Assembly (NCBI GenBank): GCA_958450325.1
Contig: OY288256.1
Coordinates: forward strand, 16,028,557 to 16,092,556
Source: Agrostemma githago
Lineage: Eukaryota > Streptophyta > Magnoliopsida > Caryophyllales > Caryophyllaceae
DNA: 64,000 nucleotides
Reading direction: 5' to 3'
The notes beneath the pieces are model-generated. The model saw nothing but the letters and a program-made list of their open reading frames with translations, searched no databases and was not told the DNA's origin. Every line of letters begins with the position of its first letter. Positions within the stretch are counted from its first letter, which is position 1. The translations under genes and the position numbers were made by a program. Below are positions 22,603 through 34,498 of this stretch, one piece after another.

Positions 22603-23468
22603 ATTTAGTCATACAAATAAGCCTAAATATTTAATTAAGCAAATCATTAAGTTAGTAACATAAATATACTTATATATAGAAAATGTTGTTAAAACAAAAG
22701 TTTGGTTACCTTAATAGCTACTATTTATTAATTATATTAAAGTTACAGATTGTCTGGGTCGATGATGTCGTCGAAGTTGGGAATTTCCTCTCCTCCTTCT
22801 AGAATAATATGTTTACCCATACAAACGAAAATAAATTAGTTAGATTCTGACCTAACTAAAATAATAAAAAGTAAATTAATAAGTACTGTAAGTAAAATAT
22901 ACTAATAAGATGAAAGGGTTGAGGAGTCATAAATACTTACGTACTTGCGTAAATGAGTAAGGGTAGTAGTGAAGGAATGATTTATATGTAAAAACGTAAA
23001 GTAACATTACTATTTATAGGACAAAATTTCCTTAACACTTACATCTACTTCATAGAGTAGGCTTGGAGTATCATTGCTACATTTCATGCATGAACAACAT
23101 GCATGTTCATGCATGAACACGTGCCTTTCTATTTTTTTTATAAGGTCCCAAGTAATTCATTTCGATCCATATCTTAGACAACCAAACGTCTTTTATTCTT
23201 AAGAATTTGAAACATAAAGTTACAGAATTAAAATAATGGAACCTGTAAAAAAATTGTAAGACGTAAGTACATTCCGTAGTACTTGTTCACGACCTCGTGT
23301 AACTGGATATTAAAACGTTATAAAAAAATTTCGATAAATCATTTTCAAATCTTATGAGATGAGAAAATGTCAGCATTACAGATTACTATTAAAATATTTT
23401 CGAGTCTTAACCTTTGTTTAACGAAAGATAAAAATTTTAAATACGTTTATTAAACACGGAGTGTTACA

Positions 23469-24129
23469 AACTGTCCTTGAATAAATTAATAACTCCTTAA
23501 TCCATTCCTCGCATGGCCATGCATCTTTCAGTTCTCCCTCATCAAGGGGCCCAGCTAGACACCAATCCTATCATATAGGAGGACTTATCCAGTCTTGTAT
23601 CATCCAAAACTCCCACTCAATTCTTAGTATGCATGACGAATGTCTTTATAACCTCCTTTTACGGCGCGACGTTTGACAGTGTCAATGCACAACTAATCGT
23701 ATCATGGTTGCAATGGTATACTCATGTCAAAGGAATCCACTAAACATAGATTTGATTCTACTTTAGAATCCACTTTGGTCAAGTCACAATATATCCAATA
23801 TATCCACTCGATTGAACGAACATCTCCATGTTCACATAACCCATGGAATTGCGCTATCCAACAATCTCGTGCTAGTCATTCAATGCATCACTTATGTCCA
23901 ATTTAGTGATGCTGACTATGGACACAAATAAGTTGTGATCTCTGTTCACCGATAGTTTTCCACTTATCAAAACACTTTTGATAATCCTATAGAGAACTCA
24001 CACACTTTCTGGACATTTTATTTAACACTAAACCAATGATTAAATAAGTATCAATGATATAGATGAACATTCCAAACATCAACCATGTTTTAATAACTGT
24101 ATTTCTCCAAATATAATTTCAACGCTAAT
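23469..24129 (-). other. 3' untranslated part of the copia element
   Basis: Follows the nested unit after its right duplication. No credible frame. The text resembles the non-coding stretch that lies between RNase H and the 3' LTR in copia elements. Confidence 0.5.
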
Positions 24130-25150
24130 CTTGATTAGCTTAAATCCAATAAATCTAGTATGACTCTCATACCTAGGTTGTGGGAACGGTTTAGTCAAAT
24201 AGATTTTCGACATTTGCATTGTTTCGAACCTTGCAAACTACCTTTGCTGCATTTGTCGTTGCTATATACTCGATTTCTTATGTAAAATCTACGAGAATCC
24301 ATTGAGACAAAGAATGAAACCAGACTACTGCGGAAGTCGGTTTTAGTCACTACAGAAACTCACAACAATGTAACTTGTAACAATCAACTCATATTCTCCA
24401 CTATATACCAACTCACGACAACCCAGCGTCAAACACCCGAGTTTGTGTGGTATTTGGGTCATCATGAACATAACAAGATCTTATCATCATAAGTTTCTTG
24501 ACTAAGTCCAATCATCATCCTCGATCTATCTCCATAGATCTTGATGTCCAATATTTAATCTGTCTCTCCTAAATCCTTCATAGCGAAACAATAATGTGAC
24601 CATCCCTTGATTGACTCAAGCATGGATATATCGTTTCCTACGATTAGTATGTCATCCACATACAATACTAGGAAAATAATAATACTCCCACTTAACTTCA
24701 CATCGTCTTTCAAGAAAGCGATTTGACATCCATTTTAGCACGACTACTCTTAGTCACCTTATGGAGTCCCGACTCACCAAAGCATCATTGTAGGTAGTAG
24801 TTTCTTAATTTCCAAAATCATTATTTTGTAACATTCTGTAAAACAAGTTTCTACAAACCTTTTTTGTTGGAATATAAGATCTACTAGTTCTACAATGTGG
24901 AACGACCACTTTTAGATTAGCGGATGGATTGTGGGTCAAACCTACACCACCACCTTTTACAACATCCCTATGTTGTGTCATCTCACTCAGTTGTTGCTCG
25001 TCATCACGAACTCCTTCGAGATGTATACTACTCCCACTTAACTTTTTGGAACAACCACCTTTTCCCAAAAAAACACCACCACAAGCAACAACTACTTTGT
25101 TTACGCTTTAGGTGTAGAAGTAATATCTTGTAGTCTATTCGGAATAGACT
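24130..25150 (-). pseudogene. pol: Copia reverse transcriptase and RNase H remnant
   Basis: On the minus strand at about 24690-24600 the RT catalytic block reads VLYVDDILIVGND. Upstream at about 24750 lies KMDVKS, equivalent to the QMDVKTAFLNG block. At about 24290-24170 a piece reading EIEYIATTNAAK fits the RNase H STEAEYIAA region. Frameshifts and stops separate the pieces. A Ser/Thr/Gly-rich stretch at 25068-24805 probably represents the linker before RT. Confidence 0.7.
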
Positions 25151-25219
25151 ATAAAAGAAGACTTAAGAACATTTCCAATCCATATCACGTATATGGTGTC
25201 TCTTTTACTGCTTTGGTCA

Positions 25220-26048
25220 AAATCATGTTAAGTGTGAATGTTGCATTCTAAATGCAAATCCAGATTTGAAAATTAGAAGGTCAGCAAGACCTATCTTATA
25301 TTTCTCATTGTTGATGTTATAGATGTGTATTTCTAAAATATACAAACTATTTGATAATTTAGCGACAATATAGAACATTTCATTCAAATATGCAGAATAC
25401 CAATTATTCTCAACATTAGACGAATAACTTTTGGAATCAAAACCAGAAACCAAAACATAGTTCATAGTAGTAGTTCGAACAAAATAACCACTACTGAGTT
25501 CTTAAACTAAAACATAATATAGAGACAAAGCTAGACTATAGGCTTCTAGTGCAGCAACTCTTGCTTCATTATCAACCAGTGGATCTACTTTTCTCATTTT
25601 CCAGCATTCTCCTCCTTTATAGTCCCCGCACATTACATATAATGTGAGTACTATAACTGGTATCGAATACCTTAGAAGTAGAAATTGCTAAATTCACTTC
25701 TATAACAGGATTTACCTGAGGTAGAAAGACCATTCTTCTTGTCCTCCAGGTATGTACTTGGGACAGTTCCTCTTTCAATGGCCAACCTTTTGACAATAGA
25801 ACGAAGCACTCTTATTCAGCTACAACCTTTGCTTTTGAACTAGCCTTTCCCTTTCCAGAAGAATCGGACTTGGCAACTTCCTTGCCTTTATCCTTCTTAG
25901 AGTTTGGCCCAGTCCCAGTCTTTTTGAACTTTTTCCCCTTACGAATCATAAGAACATCTTTATGTTTCTTTTATGGTTCATTCGGGATGTTCCTCTCAGC
26001 CTGAATTAACATATCATGCAACTCTTGCAAGGTTGTTTTCCCTCCTTG
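25220..26048 (-). pseudogene. gag: Copia gag 3' end and protease remnant
   Basis: Directly after the Tat insertion the minus strand reads TTLQELHDMLIQAERN, continuing the gag that stops at 41558, then a Lys-rich stretch and a damaged zinc-knuckle region. Further on, VFDTSYSTHIICNVRGL matches the copia protease block, with the active-site DTG changed to DTS. A last piece at 25465-25223 matches the region after the protease. Integrase, expected next, is not visible and appears deleted. Confidence 0.7.
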
Positions 26049-26053
26049 CATAC
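26049..26053. repeat. Target-site duplication CATAC (left), Tat copy 2
   Basis: CATAC at 26049-26053 and 41553-41557 brackets TGTGGAC...GTCTACA exactly, so the 15.5-kb element inserted as one event into copia gag. Confidence 0.95.
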
Positions 26054-27134
26054 TGTGGACATGACGTAGGTCCACCCCGACGCGGCCACGCGCGGGTTTG
26101 GGTAGGCGAATGCACCTCCATATGAGAATGGATCGAATTGAAATTTAAGTCGAAATGGAGTCGCCACCGAATTTTATGGTTATTCAGAACCGTTCGAGCC
26201 CACTCTATATTGCTATGGGCCATACACAAAGTACGGCCCATTTCGGTTTTAGAGTTTATTGGGCTCGTCCCTTTGCATTGCGATACCGATACCGTCACTA
26301 CCGGTTATTGTGTATTAAATAACTCTCGTGCGCCAACGGTTTCGGGCATCCGGAAACCGAGGTTCTGAGTAAGGGGTGAGGGTACGTGTTGGGAAGCCCA
26401 CTAAGGACACCCAACCCCGCCCGCACTTAGCGGCCTCTACTAAGACATCGTTTGACTTTCTAATATGCGCGTTAGTGATTCGGTGAAATGATATGCAAAC
26501 AGCGTTTTAGCTAAACATGCGAATTAAATGTGAGCTACGTCAATTTAATGCATCTAATTTATTGTCGAAGTGATTTAGCATGCGAGGGTTCATTTAAAAG
26601 CGGTAAAACGCAAATAAATAAAGCAAAGCAAAATGAATCGGTTACAAGTTACACGGGCGGAATACAACCCGGAATTCACAATACGACGAACAATAATATA
26701 GAATAACCAAAATATATATATAATCGAAATGACGAGCAATAACTGTAAACGGACCCGTATATAAATTAGACCGTGAGTTTGTGTAGATGGACGAACCTTA
26801 ATTAATTACGCATTATATTGCATATTAATCAAAGGACGGAGGTTCGAGACCTAGGCGTGGTGCTAACCCGATCTCGAACCTCGATGCCTTGTCCCGACTT
26901 ATCACCTCGAGAAATGGAGTCTAAATTAATTATACGTCGGATACGACTAAAGAGTCGTCGACATAAAATTGATAGTGTGAGACCGTCAATCAAAATCGTT
27001 TATGTGTCGTGATATGTGTGAGTTTTGAAGAAAGGAGGGTCACATGATTGTCTTTACACGCGATGACTAGAGTCGTAAAAAGACGAGGCTCGAAATGTGT
27101 GTCGAGGCTCTCGGTTTTCTGGGTTACAGGACCC

Positions 27135-27239
27135 ACTCGACCGAGTCATGGTCTGACTCGGTCGAGTGCGTCTTAGAAGGCGCTACTGCCCAGTTTTGTG
27201 GGTGCTACTCGATCGAGTAGCCTATGTACTCGGTCGAGT
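27135..27239. repeat. Palindrome cassette (U5-side), 3' LTR
   Basis: ACTCGRYCGAGT-type palindromes at 27135, 27156, 27207 and 27228; spacings 21, 51 and 21 bp. Confidence 0.9.
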
Positions 27240-28097
27240 AGCCCCTGTACGAGTCATGACTCGTTTATTTTTTGGTTTAAAATCGATGATTTGCCTAATC
27301 AAATACAAATATCGCATGATTTGTATTTAACTTGGTTTCCGGTACTATAATCGTGTATGCATACGATTATAATACCGTTATCGGAATTTTATAAAAATGT
27401 TATCGTCAGATTGAAATTTTGATTCGTGATGAAATTGTGTCCCTCTACGTCACGACATCAATATTAATCCTTACGGATTGCATGATGTCGGTTTTCGTGT
27501 CAACGGGTTCCATACCGATCTTAGAAATGGATATATACGCGTTCAACTAAGAATGATCATGATCGTGTTAATAAACGAACCTTAAAAAAATGATCATCGT
27601 AGTCAAACGTGTTTAGATCCGAGTTTTGAAATTATTATATATATTTACACGGTACATACAATATTATAATAAAATGTACATAACGATAACTAAAATGCGA
27701 GAAGTAAAATGTTAGCGTTAGTAATGTCGTTACTATCGACTAGATATAATACTATAAACATGAATATAAATATACATAAAAAACGAGAAAAAGGATGAAG
27801 AAGGAAAGGTCGGTGTTGAATTGTCACACCCTCAACCTACATGTTCTTGCTTCTCGGGATACGGTTCGTCAAACGGCGACAATGGCACGGGAACGTCGAG
27901 ATACGTAGGAGGAGTTGATGGTGTGTATGTATGGCTCGGTTTGTGTGGGATTTTTAAGAGTTTGTGCTCTCGGAAAATTGGTGTAAGTGTGATGATGCCT
28001 AAGGGTTGAACTAGGGCTGAAATGTGTATGTAAATTGAGTGCAAAGTTGGCTGAAATTGAGGGTTGAAAGTTGTTCAAAAGTGTGTAATGCTTGGGG

Positions 28098-28233
28098 TAT
28101 TTATAGGGAACTCACGACACAGGGGCACTCGATCGAGTGGCCCTAGTGCACTCGGTCGAGTGCCCTAGCAAATGAACCTGGACCGGTTTTAAGAGGCTCC
28201 ACTCGATCGAGTGGTCAATCCACTCGACCGAGT
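28098..28233 (-). promoter_or_regulatory. LTR core promoter and U3 palindrome cassette, 3' LTR
   Basis: Minus-strand TATAAATA at 28105-28098. Palindromes start at 28127, 28150, 28201 and 28222, upstream of the TATA box in element orientation. From this LTR, transcription would read out into the copia remnant. Confidence 0.6.
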
Positions 28234-28630
28234 GGATCAATTAGGCCGCAAAATTTTAGGCTTGATTAGCCTTAAATTGATTTTAATTGATTTTGATTGA
28301 TTTTGGATTGATTTGGCTGATTTTGAACGTATCAGGTCGTTTTTTGTGTCGGGTTTGTCTTGACCGGGTTTTGACCCGGTCGCTAAAAGACAGGAATTAT
28401 TTTTGGTGTCGGTTTTGACTCAAATTAGTCTTATTTTGCTCGAGACGACCCACTGGGCCTGAATTTGAGGTTGGTTTTGTGAGATTTGTATCCCGTTAAA
28501 AGCCAATGCCGGACATTATTAACTTCGATCCCGTATCCGAGTGCGTTAGAGCACGTTAGCGTCCGATCATCATCAGGTGTTTTTTGGAAACTACCATAGA
28601 CACCTGGCAGTCAAAATGCGGGTGTCTACA

Positions 28631-28646
28631 GAGCCCCCACTCTGAC
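28631..28646 (-). other. Polypurine tract
   Basis: Minus-strand AGAGTGGGGGCTC abuts the start of the 3' LTR (TGTAGACACC), the expected plus-strand priming site. Confidence 0.8.
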
Positions 28647-29179
28647 TGAGGCTTGGACAAGGCGAAAGTCAGAGTAGCTACCAAGTCAATTAAGACCTGG
28701 TAAACTTCCGATCGGGTCGTTTATAGTCCATTAGACTCGCGTGAAGGGCTCGCCAGCCATAAGATAGAAATCATACCTGAGCTTGATGATGATACCTGCG
28801 TGGGGAATCGGACTTGCCGCGTAAGTCCTGTGTGCGCCTATATGTGGGCCCATCCCGTACCATTCCGGGGAAAATGCCGCCTCGGGCTTCCGCTGGGGAG
28901 ATTTAGAGGGTTGCATGTCTCTGTTTGAGTCGTACCTGTATCAGTCACATAAAATGTATGCAACACGTAGGTAGTAAAAATGACTCGCGCTGGGGAATAA
29001 AAATTTGGATGACTGAAATTTTTTGAAATTTTTTAGAATATGTATATATTTTTGACAGACTGCTCGGGATGACCAAATTCCTGTGTCTGTGGGGAAAAGT
29101 TATGGGTTGGGCCTGTATGTTTAGGCCCGCTTGGGCCAAGGAGGCACAGTTGTAGGAGGGTGCACCAGGGTTTTGATGT
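28647..29179. other. Spacer between 3' LTR and the antisense gene
   Basis: No credible frame on either strand. It should hold the upstream control region of the antisense gene. Confidence 0.5.
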
Positions 29180-29187
29180 TATAAATA
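29180..29187 (+). promoter_or_regulatory. TATA box of the antisense gene
   Basis: TATAAATA lies 90 bp upstream of the ATG at 29277, followed by a CT-rich leader, a typical plant polymerase II arrangement. The strand is opposite to gag-pol, so this promoter is independent of the LTR. Confidence 0.65.
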
Positions 29188-29276
29188 CATCACCCTGGCT
29201 CCTTTCTTTGTCACAACTCTCAAAAGCTTCATCTCCTCCTCAAAAGAAAACTTTATCTCTCTCAAGAAATTTTATC

Positions 29277-31040
29277 ATGGCCATTGACCGTCTGATTGAT
29301 ATGCTGCAAGACTGGGCCCACCATTTTAGGGATGCGAGCAAGGTAGCCTTAAGGCAGTCAGGCATATTCCAATTGTTCACGTTCCGTCAGATGCACGTGG
29401 ACCGTCATTCCCTTGATGCCTGTCTGACCTTCTGGGATGACACTTACCACGTTTTTGCCTTCCCTCGGGGCGAGATCTGTCCTCTCCCTGAGGAAATTGC
29501 TGCTATAGGAGGGTGGAACCCACTGCTCCGTCCTCCTGTCCCTTTCTCAGTTCGGGATCCCAGGAGGAAATTACGGGAGTTTTTGGGGCTGTCCCATGCT
29601 GAAGTATCCCGCATGCTTGAAGGGGATACCGTTTCTCTGCTTGCCTTAGCTGAGAAGTTCATGAACCCGTACGACATCCGGGTTACACCCATTCATAGCC
29701 GTAGGGCGTTCTCCTTCTGTATGCTGCACGTGTATGCCTTCGAAGGCTATATGGACCTGCTGTCTTGTATGGGTAGCGTTCGTCTTCTCGTCATTGCTGA
29801 CCTTATGGAGACGGAGTGTAGTCCCGCATGGTTGATCACGGGGGAAATCATTCAAGGCCTGGATAACCGAAAGCGCGATGAGTCAGCCCGTTTCACGGGG
29901 AGCACCCGTCTGCTGCAGGTATATAATTTTTTTTTTCTTTTTTTTTTGATTTTTTTTTCGCGATATACTGCTACAGAGGGCACTCGACCGAGTCACCCTG
30001 GCACTCGATCGAGTGCCCTCGTTAAGGGTCTACTGCCTCGTTTTAAGGGTGTCACTCGATCGAGTGCCTTCTGGCGAACCTCCGAATTGTTCTCATGAAT
30101 GTTGTGTTCTTTTCAGCTTTGGCTATTTGAGAGGTTGTCAAAGATCGAGCCTCCTCCCAACCCGAGCCAATATTGGTTCAACCAGGTGATGACAAGGAGA
30201 CAGCCTACCGACTCGTCCTGCCTGACTACCCAGAAATATTGGGAGGAAGAATTAACATTCCATCGTGGTCCATTGATACGATGGGTGGTTCCATGGTGGC
30301 CGATTTATGCTTGGACGGGTTTGGCGCCCGGAGACAAGGCGCGCTACCAGGTGATTCTGTCCCTTAGCCAGACGGTTCACCTCTATCCTGACCGCATACT
30401 CAGGCAGTATGGGTGGACTCAACGCATCCCGGAGAACGAGGCAGTTGTAAGTGCACCTACCCAGCTGATCGACATTATGTGCGACACCTGGATTCAGAGG
30501 TGGTACACTCGAGTTACTTGGTCCGTTCCCAAGTCGCTTCATTCTACCTGGGTGTCTTATTCCTACGAAAGGTGAAACAAAGCCGAGACTGCCGAAGCTC
30601 GTGCTGCTCTAAAGGTCGACGAGGCCTTCGACCTGCTTCGGCGCGAGAAGATCAAGGATAACAGAGACTTCTTTGCTGAAGGGGAGACTATAGCCCCGAT
30701 AGTCCGTCTAACGCCAGGTCAGAGGAGAGGAGCAAGGACTCGAGCTAGGGGGTCCGATGCTAGAGGTGCACGGGGGAAAGTGAGCCCCCAGACAAATTTG
30801 GAGAGGAGACCAGGGGCCGGGTCTTTAGTTCAGGACCGACTTGGTCCCAAAGACAGGTTGCCAGAGCATATACGGGCTCGACTTGGGCCCGTGACAATAG
30901 CTGAAGATCCTCTGTCGAAGAAGAGGACTCGGGCCAAGGAGGTTCCTGTGGTTATCCGGGAATGCTCCTCCCCACCCCGGCGACCTCGGGCTCCACGAGA
31001 CCCGAAGGACAAGGGCAAGGGCAAGATGCCTGGATACTAG
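29277..31040 (+). pseudogene. Antisense plant-mobile-domain (PMD) gene carried by the Tat element; two exons, one premature stop
   Basis: Exon 1 (29277-29918, 214 codons) begins MAIDRLIDML and holds the PMD-type signature: HVFAFPRGEICPLPEEIAAI, with conserved GE and LP..E positions. Exon 2 (30117-31040) resumes with LWLFERLSKIEPPP, the typical PMD W..ERL block. It continues to a basic, Pro-rich tail ending KGKGKMPGY. Splice sites are CAG/GTATAT and TTTTCAG/CT, phase 0, giving about 521 residues. A single in-frame TGA at 30573-30575 interrupts exon 2; the frame is otherwise open. PMD proteins occur in host genes (MAIN/MAIL type) and in transposons. Extra antisense frames are known in Tat-lineage elements. 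What the protein does for the element is unknown. Confidence 0.75.
29919..30116 (+). other. Intron of the PMD gene, containing a palindrome cassette
   Basis: GT..AG intron of 198 bp with a T-rich stretch after the donor. Palindromes of the ACTCGRYCGAGT type start at 29982, 30003 and 30054 (spacings 21 and 51 bp). The sequence between them (CTACTGCC, GTTTT, GGGTG) matches the LTR U5-side cassette. Confidence 0.8.
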
Positions 31041-31154
31041 TCTCCATTATTATTATTATTTAAATATTATTACTATTTTTGTTGTGTTTGTTTTTTTTGT
31101 GGCTTTTTGTAATTTTGAAATACCGATTTTATCGGTGTTTTTTTCTTTGGGAAT

Positions 31155-31160
31155 AATAAA
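31155..31160 (+). terminator. Poly(A) signal of the PMD gene
   Basis: AATAAA 115 bp past the stop, within T/A-rich sequence, at the usual place for a plant cleavage signal. Confidence 0.55.
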
Positions 31161-31426
31161 AGTACTATATTAGTGAAACCGTTTCTGTCTTTTTCGTTAT
31201 TGCGGTGGTTGCGACCTTTTGAGGGGCTGCCTATGTATCCACAGTTAGTGGAATTAAACCAAACGTAGTTCGGGCGTAGATTTTTTTTTGCAATTTCGAA
31301 ATACACCAAGACTATGAGTTCAAGATGTGCGATAGTAGGATAAATAATCCTAACTTATTGACTTGCTTATAAATTTTGAAAAAGATGTTTTTAAATAATT
31401 TTTGCAAATGACATTTGAGATAAGGT
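31161..31426. other. Gap between the convergent PMD and pol 3' ends
   Basis: About 265 bp of non-coding DNA separates the PMD poly(A) signal from the pol stop at 31427. Transcripts of both would run towards each other here. Confidence 0.6.
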
Positions 31427-33091
31427 TTAGGGGTAGTAGCGCTTCAGCTGGTCTAGGTTGGTTGGGTTGACAAATTCGTTCCCGTCCAAGTCCGTCAGCA
31501 TTACGGCTCCTCTTGATAGAACTTTCTTGACTAGGTATGGCCCAGCCTAATTGGGTTTGAATTTCCCTCTTGGGTCAACCGGTAGTAAGGCACGAACCGA
31601 TTTTAGGACCAAATCCCCTTCCTTGATGTTCCTGGGCCTGACTCTCTTGTTAAAGGCCCGCTTGATTCTTTTTTGATATATTTGGATGTTATTGAGAGCC
31701 CGCGACCGTCGTTCGTCCAAGAGAATTAACGAGTCATATCGAGCTTGAACCCAATCCGCTTCGGGCACTTGGCTTTCTAGTAGAATTCTGAGAGACGGTA
31801 TTTCCAATTCGACCGGCTGGACTGCCTCCATGCCATACGTTAAATAATATGGAGTTGCCCCGGTTGCAGTTCGGATCGATGTCTGGTACCCCCATAGGGC
31901 AAAGGGTATTTTGTCGGGCCAGTCCCGATAATTATCAGCCATCTTTTTAAGTATGGTGACAATTGTCTTATTAGCAACTTCTACCGCTCCATTTGTTTGG
32001 GGACGGTATGGCGAGGATGTGTGCCTCTGGATTTTGTATTTTGCCAACAAAGTAGCGGTTTCGGCTTGGAAGTGGGTCCCGTGATCACTGATAAACTCAT
32101 GTGGGATCCCATATCGGCATATGATTTTATTCTGGATAAACTTGGCTACGTGCTTGGCGTTCAAGACACGGTATGATTCGGCTTCGACCCATTTGGTGAA
32201 ATAGTCGATAGCTACCAAAATAAAACAGTGACCTCCCGTCCCGGAAGGGTTTACTTTCCCAATTATGTCAATCCCCCATGTCGAAAATGGCCATGGCGAG
32301 GTCATGGTGTACAGTAGGGACGATGGCATGTGTTGAACATTACAGAAAATTTGATAATTATGGCAGTGTTTGACATACGATTGACAGTCGGTCTCCATAC
32401 TGTTCCAGTAGTATCCGAGCCTCATGATTTTTCGGGCTAGCATATGGGCGTTCATATGTGGCCCGTTTTCACCGTCGTGTATTTCGGCCATTACTTTTTC
32501 GGCCTGTGTCTTGTCGACACACAGGAGTAAAGCCCCTTGTGCCGTCTTTTTATATAAATGACCGTCGTCCGCACGAAGGAATTGGGTGGCCAGTCTTCGC
32601 AGGGCCTTCTTGGCCCGATTTTCAGTTCCTGGTGGATATTCTCCCATAGTCAAATAGGTTAGAACAGCCTGATACCAAGGCTCTGGATCAGTGATTTCGA
32701 TATCTTGAATAGCATTGACATACGCCGGCTCAGACCGTCTTTCGACGCAGATTGGCATACTGGGCATATGTTCCGGGATATTTAGTAAGGATGCTAATTT
32801 GGAAAGTGCGTCCGCGAACTGGTTTTCTTCGCGCGGGAGATAGATATATTCTACCTTCTGAAATTGCTTCTCTAGAATCCTTACTCGCGCTTGGTAAGCC
32901 ACGAGATTGGCATTCCGAGTTTTCCATTTTTGAAGGGCTTGGTTGATGACTAGGGACGAGTCCCCGTGAACCCGGAGATTTGTAATTCCCAAATCAGCAG
33001 CCGCTTGCAACCCATGGATGCATGCTTCATACTCGGCCGCATTGTTTGTCACATCAAAGTCTAATTTGATGGATAACGGTGTGTTCTCCCC
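31427..33091 (-). pseudogene. pol: Pol 3' part: archaeal-type RNase H and integrase
   Basis: The frame carries TNNAAEYEACIHGLQAA and REENQFADALSKLAS of the second RNase H, diagnostic of the Tat lineage. Integrase follows with H..H in EIHDGENGPHMNAHM and catalytic D, D and E in TWGIDIIG, EFISDHGTHF and the stretch RPQTNGAVEVANK. The CxxC of the zinc domain is damaged (CHNY instead of CxxC). Two in-frame stops occur: a TAA just upstream of 33052, within the second RNase H, and a TAG at 31547-31549 after KFKPN, 40 codons before the natural end. These make it non-functional. Confidence 0.88.
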
Positions 33092-33943
33092 TTACGGTGA
33101 TATAAGGAGAATACCGACTCCGAACCCTCGAAAGTTGGATGCTCCATCGAAATACAGATCCCAAGTTTCGGTGTCAGTATGGAATATGTCTTCGTCAAGA
33201 AAGGCCCAAGTGTCGGTATAGCCCTCTTCAGATATTGGGCTGTCGGTGAGGAACTCGGCTACCACCCGGCCTTTGATGGCTTTTAACGGTACAAACTTGA
33301 GGTCAAACTCGGCTAGCATTAAAGTCCATCTGGACATTCTTCCATTAAGAATGGGCTTTTCGAACAAGTATTTGATCGGATCCATTTTGGACAGGACATG
33401 TACCTCGTGACTGAGCATGTAGTGTCTGAGCTTTTTAGTGGCCCAAACCAGAGCTAGGCATGTTTTCTCGAGCATTGTATATTTGCATTCATATTCTAGG
33501 AACTTTTTACTGATGTAGTAAATAGCTATTTCTTCTGAATCGACTGTCTGGGCCAGCATAGCCCCCATGGCTGTCTCAGTCGTTGTTAGGTATAACGACA
33601 GAGGCAAACTGGGTTGAGGTGGCATTAATACCGGCGGAGCAGACAGGATCTCTTTGATCCTGTCAAAAGCCGTCTGACATTTATCATCCCATAGTACCTG
33701 TTCCCCTATCTTCAGCTTCTTGAAAACGGGCTCACATATCATGGTTAGCTTTGAAATAAATCGGCTGATGTATTGGACTTTCCCGAGAAACCCCCTTATT
33801 TCTTTTTCGGTCTTGGGTGGTTGCATCTCGGTGATGGCTTTGATTTTAGCTGGGTCGAACTCGATGCCGCGTTGGCTAACGATATGGCCCAGTAATTTGC
33901 CTGATGTTACCCCGAAACTGCACTTTTGAGGGTTCAACCTCAT
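33092..33943 (-). pseudogene. pol: Pol: end of reverse transcriptase, first RNase H, start of second RNase H
   Basis: Begins MRLNPQKCSFGV, the RT thumb-side block, then LGHIVSQRGIEFDPAKI, a connection domain and the first RNase H (YYISKKFLEYECKYTMLEK). It ends DLYFDGASNFRGFGVGI, the first strand of the second RNase H, and hits a TAA after LISP. The next codons continue the domain in the same frame, so the stop is a nonsense change. Confidence 0.88.
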
Positions 33944-34003
33944 GTTGTACTTACGTAATCGGGTGAAAAATTTTCTTAGGGCAGCAACATGTCCATCTCG
34001 GTT

Positions 34004-34498
34004 TTAAGACTTAACAATCATGTCATCGACATAGACCTCCACTTTCTTATACATCATGTCATGTAACAGGGTCGTGGCTGTTCGTTGATAAGTGGCCCCG
34101 GCATTAATGAGCCCAAACGGCATGACGGTATAACAATAAGTACCCCATGGTGTAGTGAAAGTGGTTTTACCCATATCTTCTTCTGCAATTTTGATTTGGT
34201 TGTACCCGGCATACCCGTCCATAAATGATAGAAGGGCATGGTCAGCCGTGTTGTCCACCAGTATGTCGATGTGTGGCAATGGAAAATCGTCTTTTGGGCT
34301 GGCCTTGTTAAGGTCCCGGAAATCTACACATACCCGCACCTTGCCGTCCTTCTTGGGTACCGGCACGATGTTCGCAACCCAGTCTGGATATTCAGACACT
34401 TGTATAAAGCCTGCTTTGAATTGTTGTCTACTTCTTCTTTGACTTTGAGGGACCATTCGGGCTTCATCCTTCGAAGCTTCTGTTTTACCGGTTTGCAC
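34004..34498 (-). pseudogene. pol: Pol: reverse transcriptase core
   Basis: Contains PVPKKDGKVRVCVDFRDLN, LSFMDGYAGYNQI and the catalytic YVDDMIVKS, which together are the Ty3/gypsy RT palm. A TAA follows directly after VKS; downstream codons continue the enzyme in the same frame (33943). Upstream, a one-base deletion near 34424 separates it from the N-terminal part of RT. Confidence 0.9.

Larger units (their letters stand above)
19901..23468 (-). mobile_element. Solo-LTR-like unit (3568 bp) inside the copia 3' region
   Basis: The ends are TGTAACA and TGTTACA, with a perfect 5-bp duplication AACTG at 19896-19900 and 23469-23473. Read on the minus strand it starts TGTAACACTCCGTGTTTAAT, close to the start of the unit at 9037, so the two are probably one family in opposite orientations. 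No gag or pol is visible. It carries the MULE foldback 21074-21971 and a (TA)n tract. Confidence 0.75.
26054..28630 (-). repeat. 3' LTR of Tat copy 2 (2577 bp)
   Basis: TGTGGACATG...GGTGTCTACA on the plus strand. Very similar to the 5' LTR at 38966-41552. Confidence 0.95.

Noticed and set aside
29160..29276. Upstream ATG at 29160 as start of the PMD protein
   Set aside because: It lies upstream of the TATA box at 29180; the ATG at 29277 follows a CT-rich leader and starts the conserved part.
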